Source: Sulfurovum sp.
Lineage (GTDB): Bacteria > Campylobacterota > Campylobacteria > Campylobacterales > Sulfurovaceae
Direction: 5' to 3'
Length of the DNA stretch: 64,000 nt
Assembly (NCBI GenBank): GCA_016744875.1
Contig: JADGDL010000004.1
Coordinates: 1 to 64,000 of the forward strand
Part shown: piece after piece, positions 48,752 through 57,635 of the stretch
How the letters are laid out: every line of letters starts with the position of its first letter
How positions within the stretch are numbered: the first letter of the stretch is position 1
The notes under the pieces: model-generated
Told to the model about the DNA's origin: nothing
What the model saw: only the letters and a program-made list of their open reading frames with translations
Database searches by the model: none
Made by a program: the position numbers and the translations under genes

Positions 48752-48896
48752 GCAAAAAATAAATAGTGTAGTAGTATATGTACACAGGTAGAAATTTATT
48801 CTATAAGTTTACCTTTAAATATAAGTTAAAAAAATAAAACCCTTTGATAGAATTGTACAGGGAGAAGACATAATTATAAAAAAAGGCAATTTGAAT

Positions 48897-51074
48897 ATGT
48901 GTTTTCACAAAATGAGTACAACGTTAGTGGGTTTAAATATAATGAGTTTGGCGCATGCTGCGCCAAGTAGTGAAATAAGTATTTCATGGATCTGGATCGC
49001 CATTTTTGTATTGGCAACTTTAGGTCTGGGTATCTTATATATCTTTGCCAAACAGGCACAAAATATCCAAAAGTTACATCAAACGATACTGGAAAAACAA
49101 TTGGCAATGGAAAAAAGTCAAAATGTTTTACTTACGAACTTAAGTGAAAACATTTATGACATTGCTAAGCAGACGATGAAAGATACCAATCAGGTACTTG
49201 AATCCTATCCGGGTCTTGAAGACAAGGGACATATACTGGCTAATGTAGAAACTAGACTTTTAGATGTAACCAACGATCTTCTAGATTTTCTACGCTTAAA
49301 ATCAAAAAAAATAAAAATCACCAATGATGAATTTAATATCAACAATGTATTGAATGAATTGTCTGGTTCATTGGCTTCTAAATTTCCAGGAAGTGAAAAG
49401 GAACTCATCTTTGATATAGATAAAAGTATCCCTCGCCGCGTGATCGGGGACTCACTTCATTTAGGTCAAATACTAAGCAGTATACTTGAATATCAATTGG
49501 ATCAGGAAAATCTAGGTGAAGTTAAATTAGAATTATCCATGTTTGACACCTACGATGATAATCTTGAAATACAATTTAAAATCACGGATACAGGTTCAGG
49601 ACTGACTACCGAAGCACTGGATAAATTATTTATCCCGGCATATAATGAAGCGACAGGTACTTATATTGGGCTGGGACTCTTTGTTGCACATGAACTGATC
49701 ACTATGATGGATGGTAAGCTTTCTGTACAAAGTACGATAGGAAAAGGAAGTGTATTTACTCTTTCATTGCCTTTTAATGTGGTTGACGCAAAGAACAAAC
49801 GAAAGTATAGACTACCAAAGAAATCATTGATAGAGAAAAAAGTGTTTATCGTTGATAACAACTATAACTCTGCATTGGCGATCAAGAAAATGTTTGCATA
49901 CTTTAGGCATGAAGTGACCATCGTCTCTCAAGAAGATTTTAGAAAATGTGTTCCAAATCTTACGTCATATGATATTGTAGTGTTGCATGAAACATTGTTC
50001 AATGTAAGGTTGGTTGAATATCTCAATAAAATAAAAACGGGTAAAGAGATGCATGTGATCGCAATCAACTCTTTATTCAAATCTGATAATGAGTGTTTTA
50101 CAGATAATGTGGTAGATAGATATCTCTTCAAACCAATGAATCAGGAACGTGTTTTTGAAATGATCGTCAGTATGTATAGTGATACATCGTTGATCTATGG
50201 AGAGAAAAGTAAAGAGAGTGCCAAAATATATGAAAACCCAATCTACGAAACAAGAGGGGTTTCTAGAGAGAGATTTAAGGATTTTTCAGGGAAAAATATT
50301 CTTATTGTAGAAGATAATATCATTAATCAAAAAGTACTTACGAACTTATTGCATCTGTCTGGTATGCATATCAGTATCGCCAATAATGGACAAGAAGCAG
50401 TAGACTTGGTAAAAGAAGGGAAAAGTACATTTGATATCGTACTTATGGATATCAATATGCCGATCATGGATGGTTATACAGCCACCCAAATGATACGCCT
50501 TGATTCTCAATTTGACGCATTGCCTATTGTGGCATTTACAGCTTTGGTACTCGACAGTGAAATTAAAAAGATGTTTGATTGTGGTATCAATGCATTTTTG
50601 GCAAAACCACTGAATATTGGTAAACTGTATACAGCACTTGCTATGTATATTGTGGATGATCAACCTATAACCGAAGCACAACAAACGATTGAAGCGCAAA
50701 CAATGATCGAAAAACCTAAAGAGATCATCTCTTATGCCGGTATTGATATTGAGAAAGGTATTAAACATGCAAGTAACAGCGAGGCGCTCTATCAGGAAGT
50801 GTTAAAAGAATTCACTACAGCTTATGGCCAGAGTGATGATCTGTTTGTTAAACTTGTAGAAGAACATCGTTTTGAACAGGTCAAGATGTTATGTCTAGAT
50901 ATGAGAGGGCTCGCAGGTACCATAGGTGCATCTGATATGCAAGATCTGGTTACAGATATACTACAACAGCTTCTTTATAAGAAATATGAGTTCCTTAAAA
51001 ATTATAAAGAGAAGTATATTTTTGAACTTAAAGTTTTAAACCGTTCGATCGGTAAATATCTAGAGGCTTCTTAA
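48897..51074 (+). CDS. Hybrid sensor protein with degenerate kinase, receiver and Hpt sites
   Basis: A 725-residue inner-membrane protein: signal-like segment and TM (about 8-50), coiled coil, kinase-like region (about 70-293), two receivers (about 314-425 and 465-585) and an Hpt-like domain (about 613-725). The phospho-His of HisKA is absent (NLSENIYDIA, residues 81-90), the N-box Asn is Tyr199, receiver 1 lacks its Asp (VVLHETL), and the Hpt His is Leu667 (CLDMRGLAGTIGA). Only receiver 2 is canonical (LIVEDN at 469-474, Asp518 in VLMDINMP). ATP-lid motifs (DTGSGL, GLGLFVAHEL) survive. It cannot phosphorylate itself in the usual way and is probably a scaffold or receiver of phosphate from another kinase. 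TTG 48891 and ATG 48912 are alternative starts. Confidence 0.85.
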   Translation: MCFHKMSTTLVGLNIMSLAHAAPSSEISISWIWIAIFVLATLGLGILYIFAKQAQNIQKLHQTILEKQLAMEKSQNVLLTNLSENIYDIAKQTMKDTNQVLESYPGLEDKGHILANVETRLLDVTNDLLDFLRLKSKKIKITNDEFNINNVLNELSGSLASKFPGSEKELIFDIDKSIPRRVIGDSLHLGQILSSILEYQLDQENLGEVKLELSMFDTYDDNLEIQFKITDTGSGLTTEALDKLFIPAYNEATGTYIGLGLFVAHELITMMDGKLSVQSTIGKGSVFTLSLPFNVVDAKNKRKYRLPKKSLIEKKVFIVDNNYNSALAIKKMFAYFRHEVTIVSQEDFRKCVPNLTSYDIVVLHETLFNVRLVEYLNKIKTGKEMHVIAINSLFKSDNECFTDNVVDRYLFKPMNQERVFEMIVSMYSDTSLIYGEKSKESAKIYENPIYETRGVSRERFKDFSGKNILIVEDNIINQKVLTNLLHLSGMHISIANNGQEAVDLVKEGKSTFDIVLMDINMPIMDGYTATQMIRLDSQFDALPIVAFTALVLDSEIKKMFDCGINAFLAKPLNIGKLYTALAMYIVDDQPITEAQQTIEAQTMIEKPKEIISYAGIDIEKGIKHASNSEALYQEVLKEFTTAYGQSDDLFVKLVEEHRFEQVKMLCLDMRGLAGTIGASDMQDLVTDILQQLLYKKYEFLKNYKEKYIFELKVLNRSIGKYLEAS

Positions 51075-51718
51075 CCAGGCACTGCCTTTTTAGGCAGTTT
51101 CATTCCTGCTTTCCAGGGTGAAGTATATCTACTGCTGCTGATCTTCATTTCTTGAAGCGGAACTTCACAATTCATATACTTTGCACGTTCATCTTCACTA
51201 AGATAGCGCTTACATACTTTCATACGCTTCACATAGACAGGTTCCTTCTCGAAGTGACTTATCGTGACTATTCTCTGTTTAGAACTTGCATGTGCAAACC
51301 AGCCTTCCCCTAAATAGATACCAACATGGTTTATGCGTTTACTTCTTTTGTTAGTGGAACCAAAGAAAATAAGGTCACCATAGTGTAAATTTTGAAATGG
51401 AACTTTTTTACCCATTTTAGCTTGTTCTCTTGCAACACGTGGAATATCCATACCCATGGAACCGTAGATATTGTAAGTTAGACCCGAACAGTCAAAGGCA
51501 TCGGGACCTTCTTCTGCCCAGACATAAGGTTTCCCCAGATAAGAATCAAGGAGATCTTGGATATTGTTTCTGTTGGGTGAACAGGTTTTTTCAGGTTTGA
51601 TAATGTCATAGTTGGGGTAGTTGTAGGGCTTTTTTTGAGCGCATCCGCTAAAAAGAAACAGAGTAGGTAAGATCAGTAACGTTGTTGTCAAAGTTTTTTT
51701 TATCCAACTTTTTCTCAT
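51071..51718 (-). CDS. NlpC/P60-family lipoprotein peptidase
   Basis: A 215-residue lipoprotein (lipobox LFSGC, Cys about 26) with an NlpC/P60 domain (about 50-165). Catalytic residues are visible: Cys in AFDCSGL, His in INHVGIYLG and a third polar residue in FAHASSKQ. Such enzymes cut peptide cross-links in peptidoglycan (D-Glu-meso-DAP type). The stop overlaps the end of the convergent sensor gene by 4 bases. It is 11 bases downstream of the queA stop and may be transcribed with it. A TATAAT overlapping the ATG is not credible as its own promoter. Confidence 0.88.
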   Translation of the reverse strand: MRKSWIKKTLTTTLLILPTLFLFSGCAQKKPYNYPNYDIIKPEKTCSPNRNNIQDLLDSYLGKPYVWAEEGPDAFDCSGLTYNIYGSMGMDIPRVAREQAKMGKKVPFQNLHYGDLIFFGSTNKRSKRINHVGIYLGEGWFAHASSKQRIVTISHFEKEPVYVKRMKVCKRYLSEDERAKYMNCEVPLQEMKISSSRYTSPWKAGMKLPKKAVPG

Positions 51719-51729
51719 TATAGTACCTC

Positions 51730-52767
51730 TTAAATTATGAGCATGGCATCGCCATAAGAGAAAAATCTATAATTATTCTCAATAGCCTCTTTATATAAGT
51801 GTAACGTTTTTTCTCTTCCTATGAAAGCGCTGACCAGCATAATCAGTGTACTTTTAGGTAAATGGAAATTTGTGAGTAAATGGGTGACGCGTTGAGGTGG
51901 GTTGGATGGGTTTAAAAAGAGATCACACTCTCCTTGTGTTTTATGTGTACGGACATAGTATTCGATCGTTCTTGTAACCGTTGTACCTATAGCTAAAATT
52001 GCTTTTTCACTGTCCAATACTTTTGCGGATGATGTGGGTATGTCAAAATATTCCGAATGCATAGGGTGGCTAAGTATTTCTTCGGTATCTACAGGTTTAA
52101 ATGTACCTGCACCCACATGCAGGGTTATTTTATGTGTATGGTGTCTTTTTTGCAGTGCATCAAATAGCTCAGGGGTGAAATGAAGAGAAGCAGTAGGCGC
52201 TGCAACGGCACCCGCATGTGCAGCAAAAAGTGTTTGGTAGTCAGTTTCATCCCGTTTGTTATCTTCACGTTGCATATAGGGAGGCAATGGGAGATGTCCT
52301 ATTTCGTCCATGATGAGTACAAGATCTTCAAAGCGGATAGCATTATTTCTATGCGTGAAACTAACAATACGTGAACCATCATCATTTATCTCTTCTACCG
52401 TTGCTATGAGTTCAGAGGGGAAAAGAAGTTTCATACCTACTTCTACCTTACCGCGTATGAGTACCAGTGATCTGTAAGCATCAAGTGACTTATTGAAAAG
52501 AAGTTCGATCTTTCCTCCACCTTGATTATTTACGATCTCTTTATGACCGAAGATCCTTGCTTTAATGACACGGGTGTCGTTTAGAAATACATCACATTCT
52601 TGTGGAACAAATTCTAAGAGATGTTTGAATGTTGTATGTGTGATGGTATCGGTTTTTCTGTCATAGACCAGAAGTTTGGCATGGTCTCTGGGGTAAACAG
52701 GTGTAGTAGCTATGAACTCTTCGGGGAGTTCATAGTCATAATTCTCAGTGAGAAGATCAAGTGACAT
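51730..52767 (-). CDS. queA: tRNA preQ1(34) S-adenosylmethionine ribosyltransferase-isomerase
   Basis: QueA transfers the ribosyl part of SAM to preQ1 at the wobble position of tRNAs, giving epoxyqueuosine. The 345-residue length is normal. Motifs: N-terminal YDYELPEEFIATTPVYPRD, FLNDTRVIKARIFG, IELLFNK, the LHVGAGTFKPV segment and the C-terminal TNFHLPKSTLIMLVSAFIG. Its stop overlaps nothing, but its ATG abuts the tatC stop by one base. It heads into the NlpC gene. Confidence 0.94.
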   Translation of the reverse strand: MSLDLLTENYDYELPEEFIATTPVYPRDHAKLLVYDRKTDTITHTTFKHLLEFVPQECDVFLNDTRVIKARIFGHKEIVNNQGGGKIELLFNKSLDAYRSLVLIRGKVEVGMKLLFPSELIATVEEINDDGSRIVSFTHRNNAIRFEDLVLIMDEIGHLPLPPYMQREDNKRDETDYQTLFAAHAGAVAAPTASLHFTPELFDALQKRHHTHKITLHVGAGTFKPVDTEEILSHPMHSEYFDIPTSSAKVLDSEKAILAIGTTVTRTIEYYVRTHKTQGECDLFLNPSNPPQRVTHLLTNFHLPKSTLIMLVSAFIGREKTLHLYKEAIENNYRFFSYGDAMLII

Positions 52768-53555
52768 TATTTTGTCTTTTCTTCACTTTCTTCTTCATCT
52801 TCATCTTCATCCTCGTCTTCGATATGAGGGTTTACCATACGTACAATGTAAATAGATACACCATAAAGTACGATAAGAGGAAATGCCATCAGCAATTGTG
52901 TAAGTACATCAGGCGGTGTTAAAAGTGAGGCAACAACAAAGATGATTAGTATTGCATACTTGAAGAAATCTTTCAGTGTTTTATCTGTAACCAATCCAAG
53001 AAGTGCCAGGAAGTATGCAAATACCGGTAATTCAAATGCAAGACCAAATCCCATCATGATCTTGGTAAAAAACCCTACATAATCTTCAATGTTAATGAGT
53101 GGTGTATAGAGGAATGATCCAAAAGTGATGAGAAATTGAAATCCAAAAGGTGTTACAACATAGTAGGCAAAAAGTACACCGACTAAGAACATAACAGTTC
53201 CACCTACAACAAAAGGAAGTACCATCTTTTTCTCATTGGAGTAGAGTCCTGGTGAGATAAAAAGCCATACCTGATAGAGTATAATAGGCAGTGCTCCCAA
53301 GAGACCTGCAAAAAATGAAACTTTAAGGGCTACGAAAAACGCACCACCAACCTGGTGGGTAGTTACCATGCCGTCTGCTGCTTTTTTTGAAAGGTGTGCT
53401 ACTTCTGCAAGTGCTTCATTGAGTGGAGCTGTGATCCACTCCAAGATGATCTCATGAAAGACGAAAGCGATGATAAAAGCAATAAATACAGAAAGTACTG
53501 AGAGTCCAAGTCTTTTTCGTAACTCAACAAGGTGGGGTCTTAGTTCGTCAAACAT
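52767..53555 (-). CDS. tatC: Twin-arginine translocase subunit TatC
   Basis: TatC is the polytopic receptor for folded twin-arginine substrates. The 262-residue protein has six TM segments and the cytoplasmic N-terminal ELRPHLVELRKRLG motif that binds signal peptides; the periplasmic first loop has FFVALKVSFFAGLL and the later FGLAFELPVFAY carries the conserved Glu. The C-terminus is strikingly acidic (EDEDEDEDEEESEE). It is encoded directly after tatB with a one-base overlap. Two Tat-dependent proteins, Rieske and sulfide-dehydrogenase-like, are encoded at 19.5-21.8 kb. Confidence 0.95.
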   Translation of the reverse strand: MFDELRPHLVELRKRLGLSVLSVFIAFIIAFVFHEIILEWITAPLNEALAEVAHLSKKAADGMVTTHQVGGAFFVALKVSFFAGLLGALPIILYQVWLFISPGLYSNEKKMVLPFVVGGTVMFLVGVLFAYYVVTPFGFQFLITFGSFLYTPLINIEDYVGFFTKIMMGFGLAFELPVFAYFLALLGLVTDKTLKDFFKYAILIIFVVASLLTPPDVLTQLLMAFPLIVLYGVSIYIVRMVNPHIEDEDEDEDEEESEEKTK

Positions 53556-54064
53556 TATGCATTGTCCTTAGGCGTATCATCTGTACTTTTGTCACTGGAT
53601 TCAGTGCTCGCTACTTTTGTAGTCTTTCTGGACTTTTTCTTTAAAACTACAGTTTCATCCTGTTTTTGTTCTATCGGTGTACTTGTCGTATCTTCCTGTG
53701 GGGCAGGTACAAGTTTGTCTGAGTCATACGACTCAGATTTACCTGCAAGTTCTTTAGAACTTTTTGTAGAGATCTCTTCATCATAACTTACGTCATCATC
53801 AAAGTCGTCAAAGTCTATATTTTTAAAATTTTTAAGTTCACTGGTCGCGTCATCGAGTTGTTTCTTGTAGCTCAATGCTTCTTCTTTGAGATCTGCTATC
53901 TTCATCTCTTCTTCGAGAGAGCCTTTAGCGTCATTGATCGTCTTTTTGACACTTTTGATAAATTTTGCGATGTCTATCATCGCTTGTGGAAGTTTGTCCG
54001 GTCCTAAAAAGAGGATCGCAATAATAGAAATGAGGATTAACTCGGTAAAGCCGATTCCAAACAT
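53555..54064 (-). CDS. tatB: Twin-arginine translocase subunit TatB
   Basis: TatB bridges signal-peptide recognition by TatC and pore formation by TatA. The 169-residue protein has the single N-terminal TM (FGIGFTELILISIIAILFLGP, with hinge Gly-Pro) and the amphipathic helix (KLPQAMIDIAKFIKS), followed by a coiled, acidic, disordered C-terminus (about 90-169) rich in Asp, Ser, Thr and Lys. It starts the tatB-tatC-queA unit, 37 bases downstream of hemW. Confidence 0.94.
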   Translation of the reverse strand: MFGIGFTELILISIIAILFLGPDKLPQAMIDIAKFIKSVKKTINDAKGSLEEEMKIADLKEEALSYKKQLDDATSELKNFKNIDFDDFDDDVSYDEEISTKSSKELAGKSESYDSDKLVPAPQEDTTSTPIEQKQDETVVLKKKSRKTTKVASTESSDKSTDDTPKDNA

Positions 54065-54101
54065 AGTTTAACCTTGTATTTAATTGATGTATTTTAGCTA
54101 A

Positions 54102-55157
54102 TTATCCTAAAATGTAGAGTGCGAGCTCATCACTCAGGAAGAAATTATCGTTATAGTAGTGGGTTGTGTTACCTAGTAGTTTCTTTTCTTTACAAAGAAA
54201 ATCAGCTCTTTGTATCATCTCATTGGTTAAAAATGATCTTTGTATACCAATATCGCTTCGTAAACCCAAAAAGAGCCTTTCGGTAAGCAGCTCTTCCTGG
54301 CTCAGAGATTCTTCATGTATTTGCAAAGGGTTTTTGATATAAGCTTCTATATCAGTTTGAGGATAGTACCGTGTGTCAAGAAGAAAGCCGACCGCACCTG
54401 CTCCTGCACCTATATAATCTTTTATCTCCCAGTATCCTTTGTTGTGTTTACTCTGATAGGTTCCGTAATTTGAAATCTCATACGCTTTGAAGCCCCGTTC
54501 TTCTATATTTTGGCTTACAAAAAACGCAAGATTCTCATCTTCTTGCCGTACTTCAGGGGTTGAAGAGAACTTTGTACCATCTTCTATGGTCAGTTCATAA
54601 GCAGATATGTGGTCTATAGGTAGAGAAAATGCTGTTTGAATATCGTTTAAAAGAAGGGCTTTTGTGTCACCTTGATAATTGTATATCAGATCTAAAGAAA
54701 TATGGTTAAATCCCAGTGATCGGGCATTTAAAATGGCTTCTTTTGCCTGCATGGGATTGTGTGCACGGTTAAGATTCTTTAATTTATCAGCATTAAAACT
54801 CTGTACACCAAAACTCACACGGTCCACGCCAAGTTCTTTCATGCCTTTTAACCACTCACTAGTCGCAGAATTTGGGTTTGCTTCTGTAGTGATCTCAGCA
54901 TTTTGTTGCAAATAGGGGCCTAACAGTTCAAAGATAGGTTGGTACAGTTCAGGTGCAACAGTTGAGGGTGTGCCACCGCCTATGAAAAGGGTTTCTATAC
55001 TGCCTTTTTGTGCAGAAAATCGTTTAAGTTCATAGCGAAGTTGTTCATGCAGAGCTTTCATATATGCTTCGCGTGTGTCAAACTTATCTACATAGGTATT
55101 GAAAGAACAATAATGACACTTGGAATCGCAGTAAGGGATGTGAATATATACCAACAA
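54102..55157 (-). CDS. hemW: Radical SAM heme chaperone HemW (HemN-like)
   Basis: A 351-residue radical SAM protein with the cluster motif CDSKCHYCSF (Cys-x3-Cys-x2-Cys) at about residues 10-19, the GGGTPS loop, EANPNS and RVSFGVQSFN. HemW inserts heme into respiratory enzymes; the short length, lack of the HemN N-terminal extension and the H-x-x-x-Y/F-W C-terminal segment favour HemW over the coproporphyrinogen dehydrogenase HemN. It is the first gene of the leftward cluster with tatB-tatC-queA. Confidence 0.88.
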   Translation of the reverse strand: MLVYIHIPYCDSKCHYCSFNTYVDKFDTREAYMKALHEQLRYELKRFSAQKGSIETLFIGGGTPSTVAPELYQPIFELLGPYLQQNAEITTEANPNSATSEWLKGMKELGVDRVSFGVQSFNADKLKNLNRAHNPMQAKEAILNARSLGFNHISLDLIYNYQGDTKALLLNDIQTAFSLPIDHISAYELTIEDGTKFSSTPEVRQEDENLAFFVSQNIEERGFKAYEISNYGTYQSKHNKGYWEIKDYIGAGAGAVGFLLDTRYYPQTDIEAYIKNPLQIHEESLSQEELLTERLFLGLRSDIGIQRSFLTNEMIQRADFLCKEKKLLGNTTHYYNDNFFLSDELALYILG

Positions 55158-55253
55158 ATTAAAATGCCTCTAACTACTTTTTAGATAAAATAATATCAGA
55201 AAATCTAGATGCTTCTGTTGAAGTATTTTATTTAAAAAATATACATGTAGAAT

Positions 55254-55385
55254 AAAAGCGACTAGTCTAGTGAGCACTCTACTAAAGATAAGCACCTAAA
55301 GTGCAGTCTAAGTGAGAGACGAAATGCCGAATTGGTGAACTCAGTGATAGCGTAGCAAAGATGAACATTGTTCATTTTGCGTTCC
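55254..55385 (+). repeat. Palindrome-led structured repeat, copy C, upstream of rppH
   Basis: It begins AAAAGCGACTAGTCTAGTGAGCACTCT, contains about 50 extra bases relative to copy B (including a GCAC/GTGC hairpin) and then GATAGCGTAGCAAAGATG and a perfect terminal hairpin ATGAAC/GTTCAT with loop ATT (55371-55385). The terminal hairpin has a different stem sequence from copies A and B, but the same position. It fills most of the intergenic region and forms the leader of rppH. Confidence 0.65.
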
Positions 55386-55404
55386 ATAAATGAAAAGAGT
55401 AAAA

Positions 55405-55881
55405 ATGCAAGAAGGTAAGAGCTATAGGCCAAATGTTGCAGCTGTGATACTCTCTTCCAAATATCCAGCGAAGTGTGAGTTCTTCATAGCGCATCGCAGT
55501 GATATAAGAAATGCGTGGCAATTTCCTCAAGGAGGCATTGATGAAGGTGAAACACCTAGAGATGCACTAAGAAGAGAATTGCTTGAAGAGATAGGTTGTG
55601 ACAAGGTTGAGGTTTTGGGAGAATTTCCGGAATGGATATCTTATGAGTTTCCTGAAAAATCTAAAAGTAAAAAAATTTATGCTTTTGACGGGCAGACACA
55701 GAAGTACTTTCTTGTGCGTTTGAAAGATGGTGCAGAGATCGACCTGTGTGCATATGACATACCTGAGTTTGAAGAGTATGAGTTTGTAGAGTATGAAGAG
55801 TTGTTTAAAAAAGTGACATACTTTAAACGTAAAGTTTATCGTAGGGTCATAGATTATTTTATAAAAGAGGGTCTTATATAG
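55405..55881 (+). CDS. rppH: RNA pyrophosphohydrolase
   Basis: RppH removes pyrophosphate from 5'-triphosphorylated mRNA and triggers decay. The 158-residue protein starts MQEGKSYRPNVAAVIL and carries the Nudix box in GGIDEGETPRDALRRELLEE; QFPQGGID and the Phe-rich C-terminal tail are typical. I prefer ATG 55405 with AAAAGAG 5 bases upstream; an in-frame ATG at 55390 has no ribosome site. It leads the rppH-lysC-hobA-holB-folP run. Confidence 0.93.
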   Translation: MQEGKSYRPNVAAVILSSKYPAKCEFFIAHRSDIRNAWQFPQGGIDEGETPRDALRRELLEEIGCDKVEVLGEFPEWISYEFPEKSKSKKIYAFDGQTQKYFLVRLKDGAEIDLCAYDIPEFEEYEFVEYEELFKKVTYFKRKVYRRVIDYFIKEGLI

Positions 55882-57087
55882 ATGTTAGTTGTACATAAGT
55901 ACGGTGGTACAAGCGTTGGTGATCTTGATCGCATAGAGAATGTAGCAAATCGTGTTGCTAAAGTAAGAGAAGCAGGAAATGATATAGTGGTCGTTGTCTC
56001 CGCAATGAGTGGGGAAACAAACAAACTGATAGGATATGCAGAGCATTTTACTACAGAACCGGCTAAAAAAGAGATGGATATGCTACTGAGTTCAGGTGAA
56101 CGTGTAACAGCGGCACTGCTCTCTATAGCACTTCAGTCAAAAGGATATGATGCAGTGGCAATGACCGGTAGACAGGCTGGTATTGTTACAGATGATGCAC
56201 ATACCTATGCACGTATTGAATCCATAGACCCTACCGCAATGCATAATGCGATAGCCGATGGAAAGATCATTATCGTAGCAGGTTTTCAGGGGATCAATAA
56301 AAATGGTTCAGTGACTACACTTGGACGTGGAGGTTCTGACCTTTCTGCAGTAGCACTTGCCGGTGCGCTCAAGGCAGACCAATGTGAGATCTACTCTGAT
56401 GTAGACGGTATTTATACCACAGATCCGCGTATAGAACCAAATGCAAAAAAATTGGATACTATCTCTTATGATGAGATGCTTGAACTCTCTTCTTTAGGTG
56501 CAAAAGTGTTGCAGAACCGTTCGGTAGAACTTGCAAAAAAATTAGGTGTAAAATTATACGCAAAGAGTAGCTTTTCAGACAATGAAGGTACATTAATCGC
56601 AGATGAGGATAATAATATGGAAGAAGTTTTAGTATCTGGTGTTGTTCTAGATAAAAATCAAGCAAGAGTGACACTCAGAGGTGTTTCAGATAGACCTGGC
56701 ATAGCAGCAGAGATATTTACAATGTTGGCAGAAGCAAATATTAATGTAGATATGATCATACAAAATATGGCTACAGACGGTTTGACAAATCTTGGATTTA
56801 CAGTACCACAGTCTGAACATGAAAACGCTAAAAAGATCATGGCTACTTTTGATCATGATATTCAGGGTATGGACTTTGATGAACATGTATGTAAAGTTTC
56901 AGTTGTCGGTGTAGGTATGAAGTCACATTCTGGTGTAGCTGCTACAGCGTTTACGGTACTCTCAGAATCTAATATTAACCTTAACATGATATCTACCTCA
57001 GAGATCAAAGTATCTGTGGTGATAGATGAGAAGTACGGTGAGCTTGCTATACGTGCATTACATGAAGCTTATGAGTTAGATAAATAA
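55882..57087 (+). CDS. lysC: Aspartate kinase
   Basis: LysC makes aspartyl phosphate for lysine, threonine, methionine and diaminopimelate synthesis. The 401-residue protein has the kinase N-terminus VHKYGGTSVGDLDRI, the catalytic GRGGSDLSAVAL and YSDVDGIYTTDPR motifs, and two C-terminal ACT domains (about 265-400) for allosteric feedback (VSDRPGIAAEIF and VVGVGMKSHSGVA). The ATG begins right after the rppH stop. Confidence 0.95.
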   Translation: MLVVHKYGGTSVGDLDRIENVANRVAKVREAGNDIVVVVSAMSGETNKLIGYAEHFTTEPAKKEMDMLLSSGERVTAALLSIALQSKGYDAVAMTGRQAGIVTDDAHTYARIESIDPTAMHNAIADGKIIIVAGFQGINKNGSVTTLGRGGSDLSAVALAGALKADQCEIYSDVDGIYTTDPRIEPNAKKLDTISYDEMLELSSLGAKVLQNRSVELAKKLGVKLYAKSSFSDNEGTLIADEDNNMEEVLVSGVVLDKNQARVTLRGVSDRPGIAAEIFTMLAEANINVDMIIQNMATDGLTNLGFTVPQSEHENAKKIMATFDHDIQGMDFDEHVCKVSVVGVGMKSHSGVAATAFTVLSESNINLNMISTSEIKVSVVIDEKYGELAIRALHEAYELDK

Positions 57088-57635
57088 TGCAACAACTGCT
57101 CAAATGGACACTTGACAGTATACGTGAAGAAGAATCATGTTTCTCGTGGATGGAAGAGTACCGTTATGAGTGGGCACCTTTGGTCAAAAGTGCAGTTTCC
57201 CAAACCTTAAATGGAAAAACAGCTTTGATCATTACAGATGAATCGCATGCATGGTTTGGCAAATATATAATAAATCAGATCAATGAACTGAAGAAAAATA
57301 GACCACTTTTACCGTTTTACCCTTTGGAAAGTGCTTTCCCCAACCTCAAAGTGATGCAATCGACTCAAGACCATCAACTTCTTGAAGATATGTTGGATAT
57401 ATCGTATCCGAACGGATACTACTTTTGGTATATAGGCAAAGGCGATCATCCTTGTACTAAAATAGCCTATAGAAATGAAGACAGCTTTTTATGGATCATG
57501 GATGAAGAGGTACAAAACTCTTTTGCACTGCGTTCTTCCGATCCTTTACTTGACATCAAGCTTTTACAACTCTTTAAACTTTTTGACACGACACTCTCAG
57601 CAGCACTTTTTGGGGACCTAGACCTCGAATTATGA
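57087..57635 (+). CDS. hobA: DnaA-associating replication initiation factor HobA
   Basis: HobA is a Campylobacterota-specific SIS-like tetrameric protein that binds DnaA and promotes replication initiation, first described in H. pylori, where I recall the order lysC-hobA-holB. The 182-residue length, the N-terminal segment LLKWTLDSIREEESCFSWMEEYR and the position between lysC and holB support the assignment. Its ATG overlaps the lysC stop by one base, and its end overlaps holB by 4 bases. Assignment depends on context more than on signature residues. Confidence 0.85.
   Translation: MQQLLKWTLDSIREEESCFSWMEEYRYEWAPLVKSAVSQTLNGKTALIITDESHAWFGKYIINQINELKKNRPLLPFYPLESAFPNLKVMQSTQDHQLLEDMLDISYPNGYYFWYIGKGDHPCTKIAYRNEDSFLWIMDEEVQNSFALRSSDPLLDIKLLQLFKLFDTTLSAALFGDLDLEL

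Noticed and set aside
51717..51722. TATAAT on the minus strand as a promoter for the NlpC/P60 gene
   Set aside because: It overlaps the start codon itself, so transcription would begin inside the gene; the gene is more likely read through from queA.
53710..53740. GAGTCATACGACTC hairpin as a terminator
   Set aside because: It lies inside the tatB coding sequence and encodes an ordinary Ser/Asp linker.
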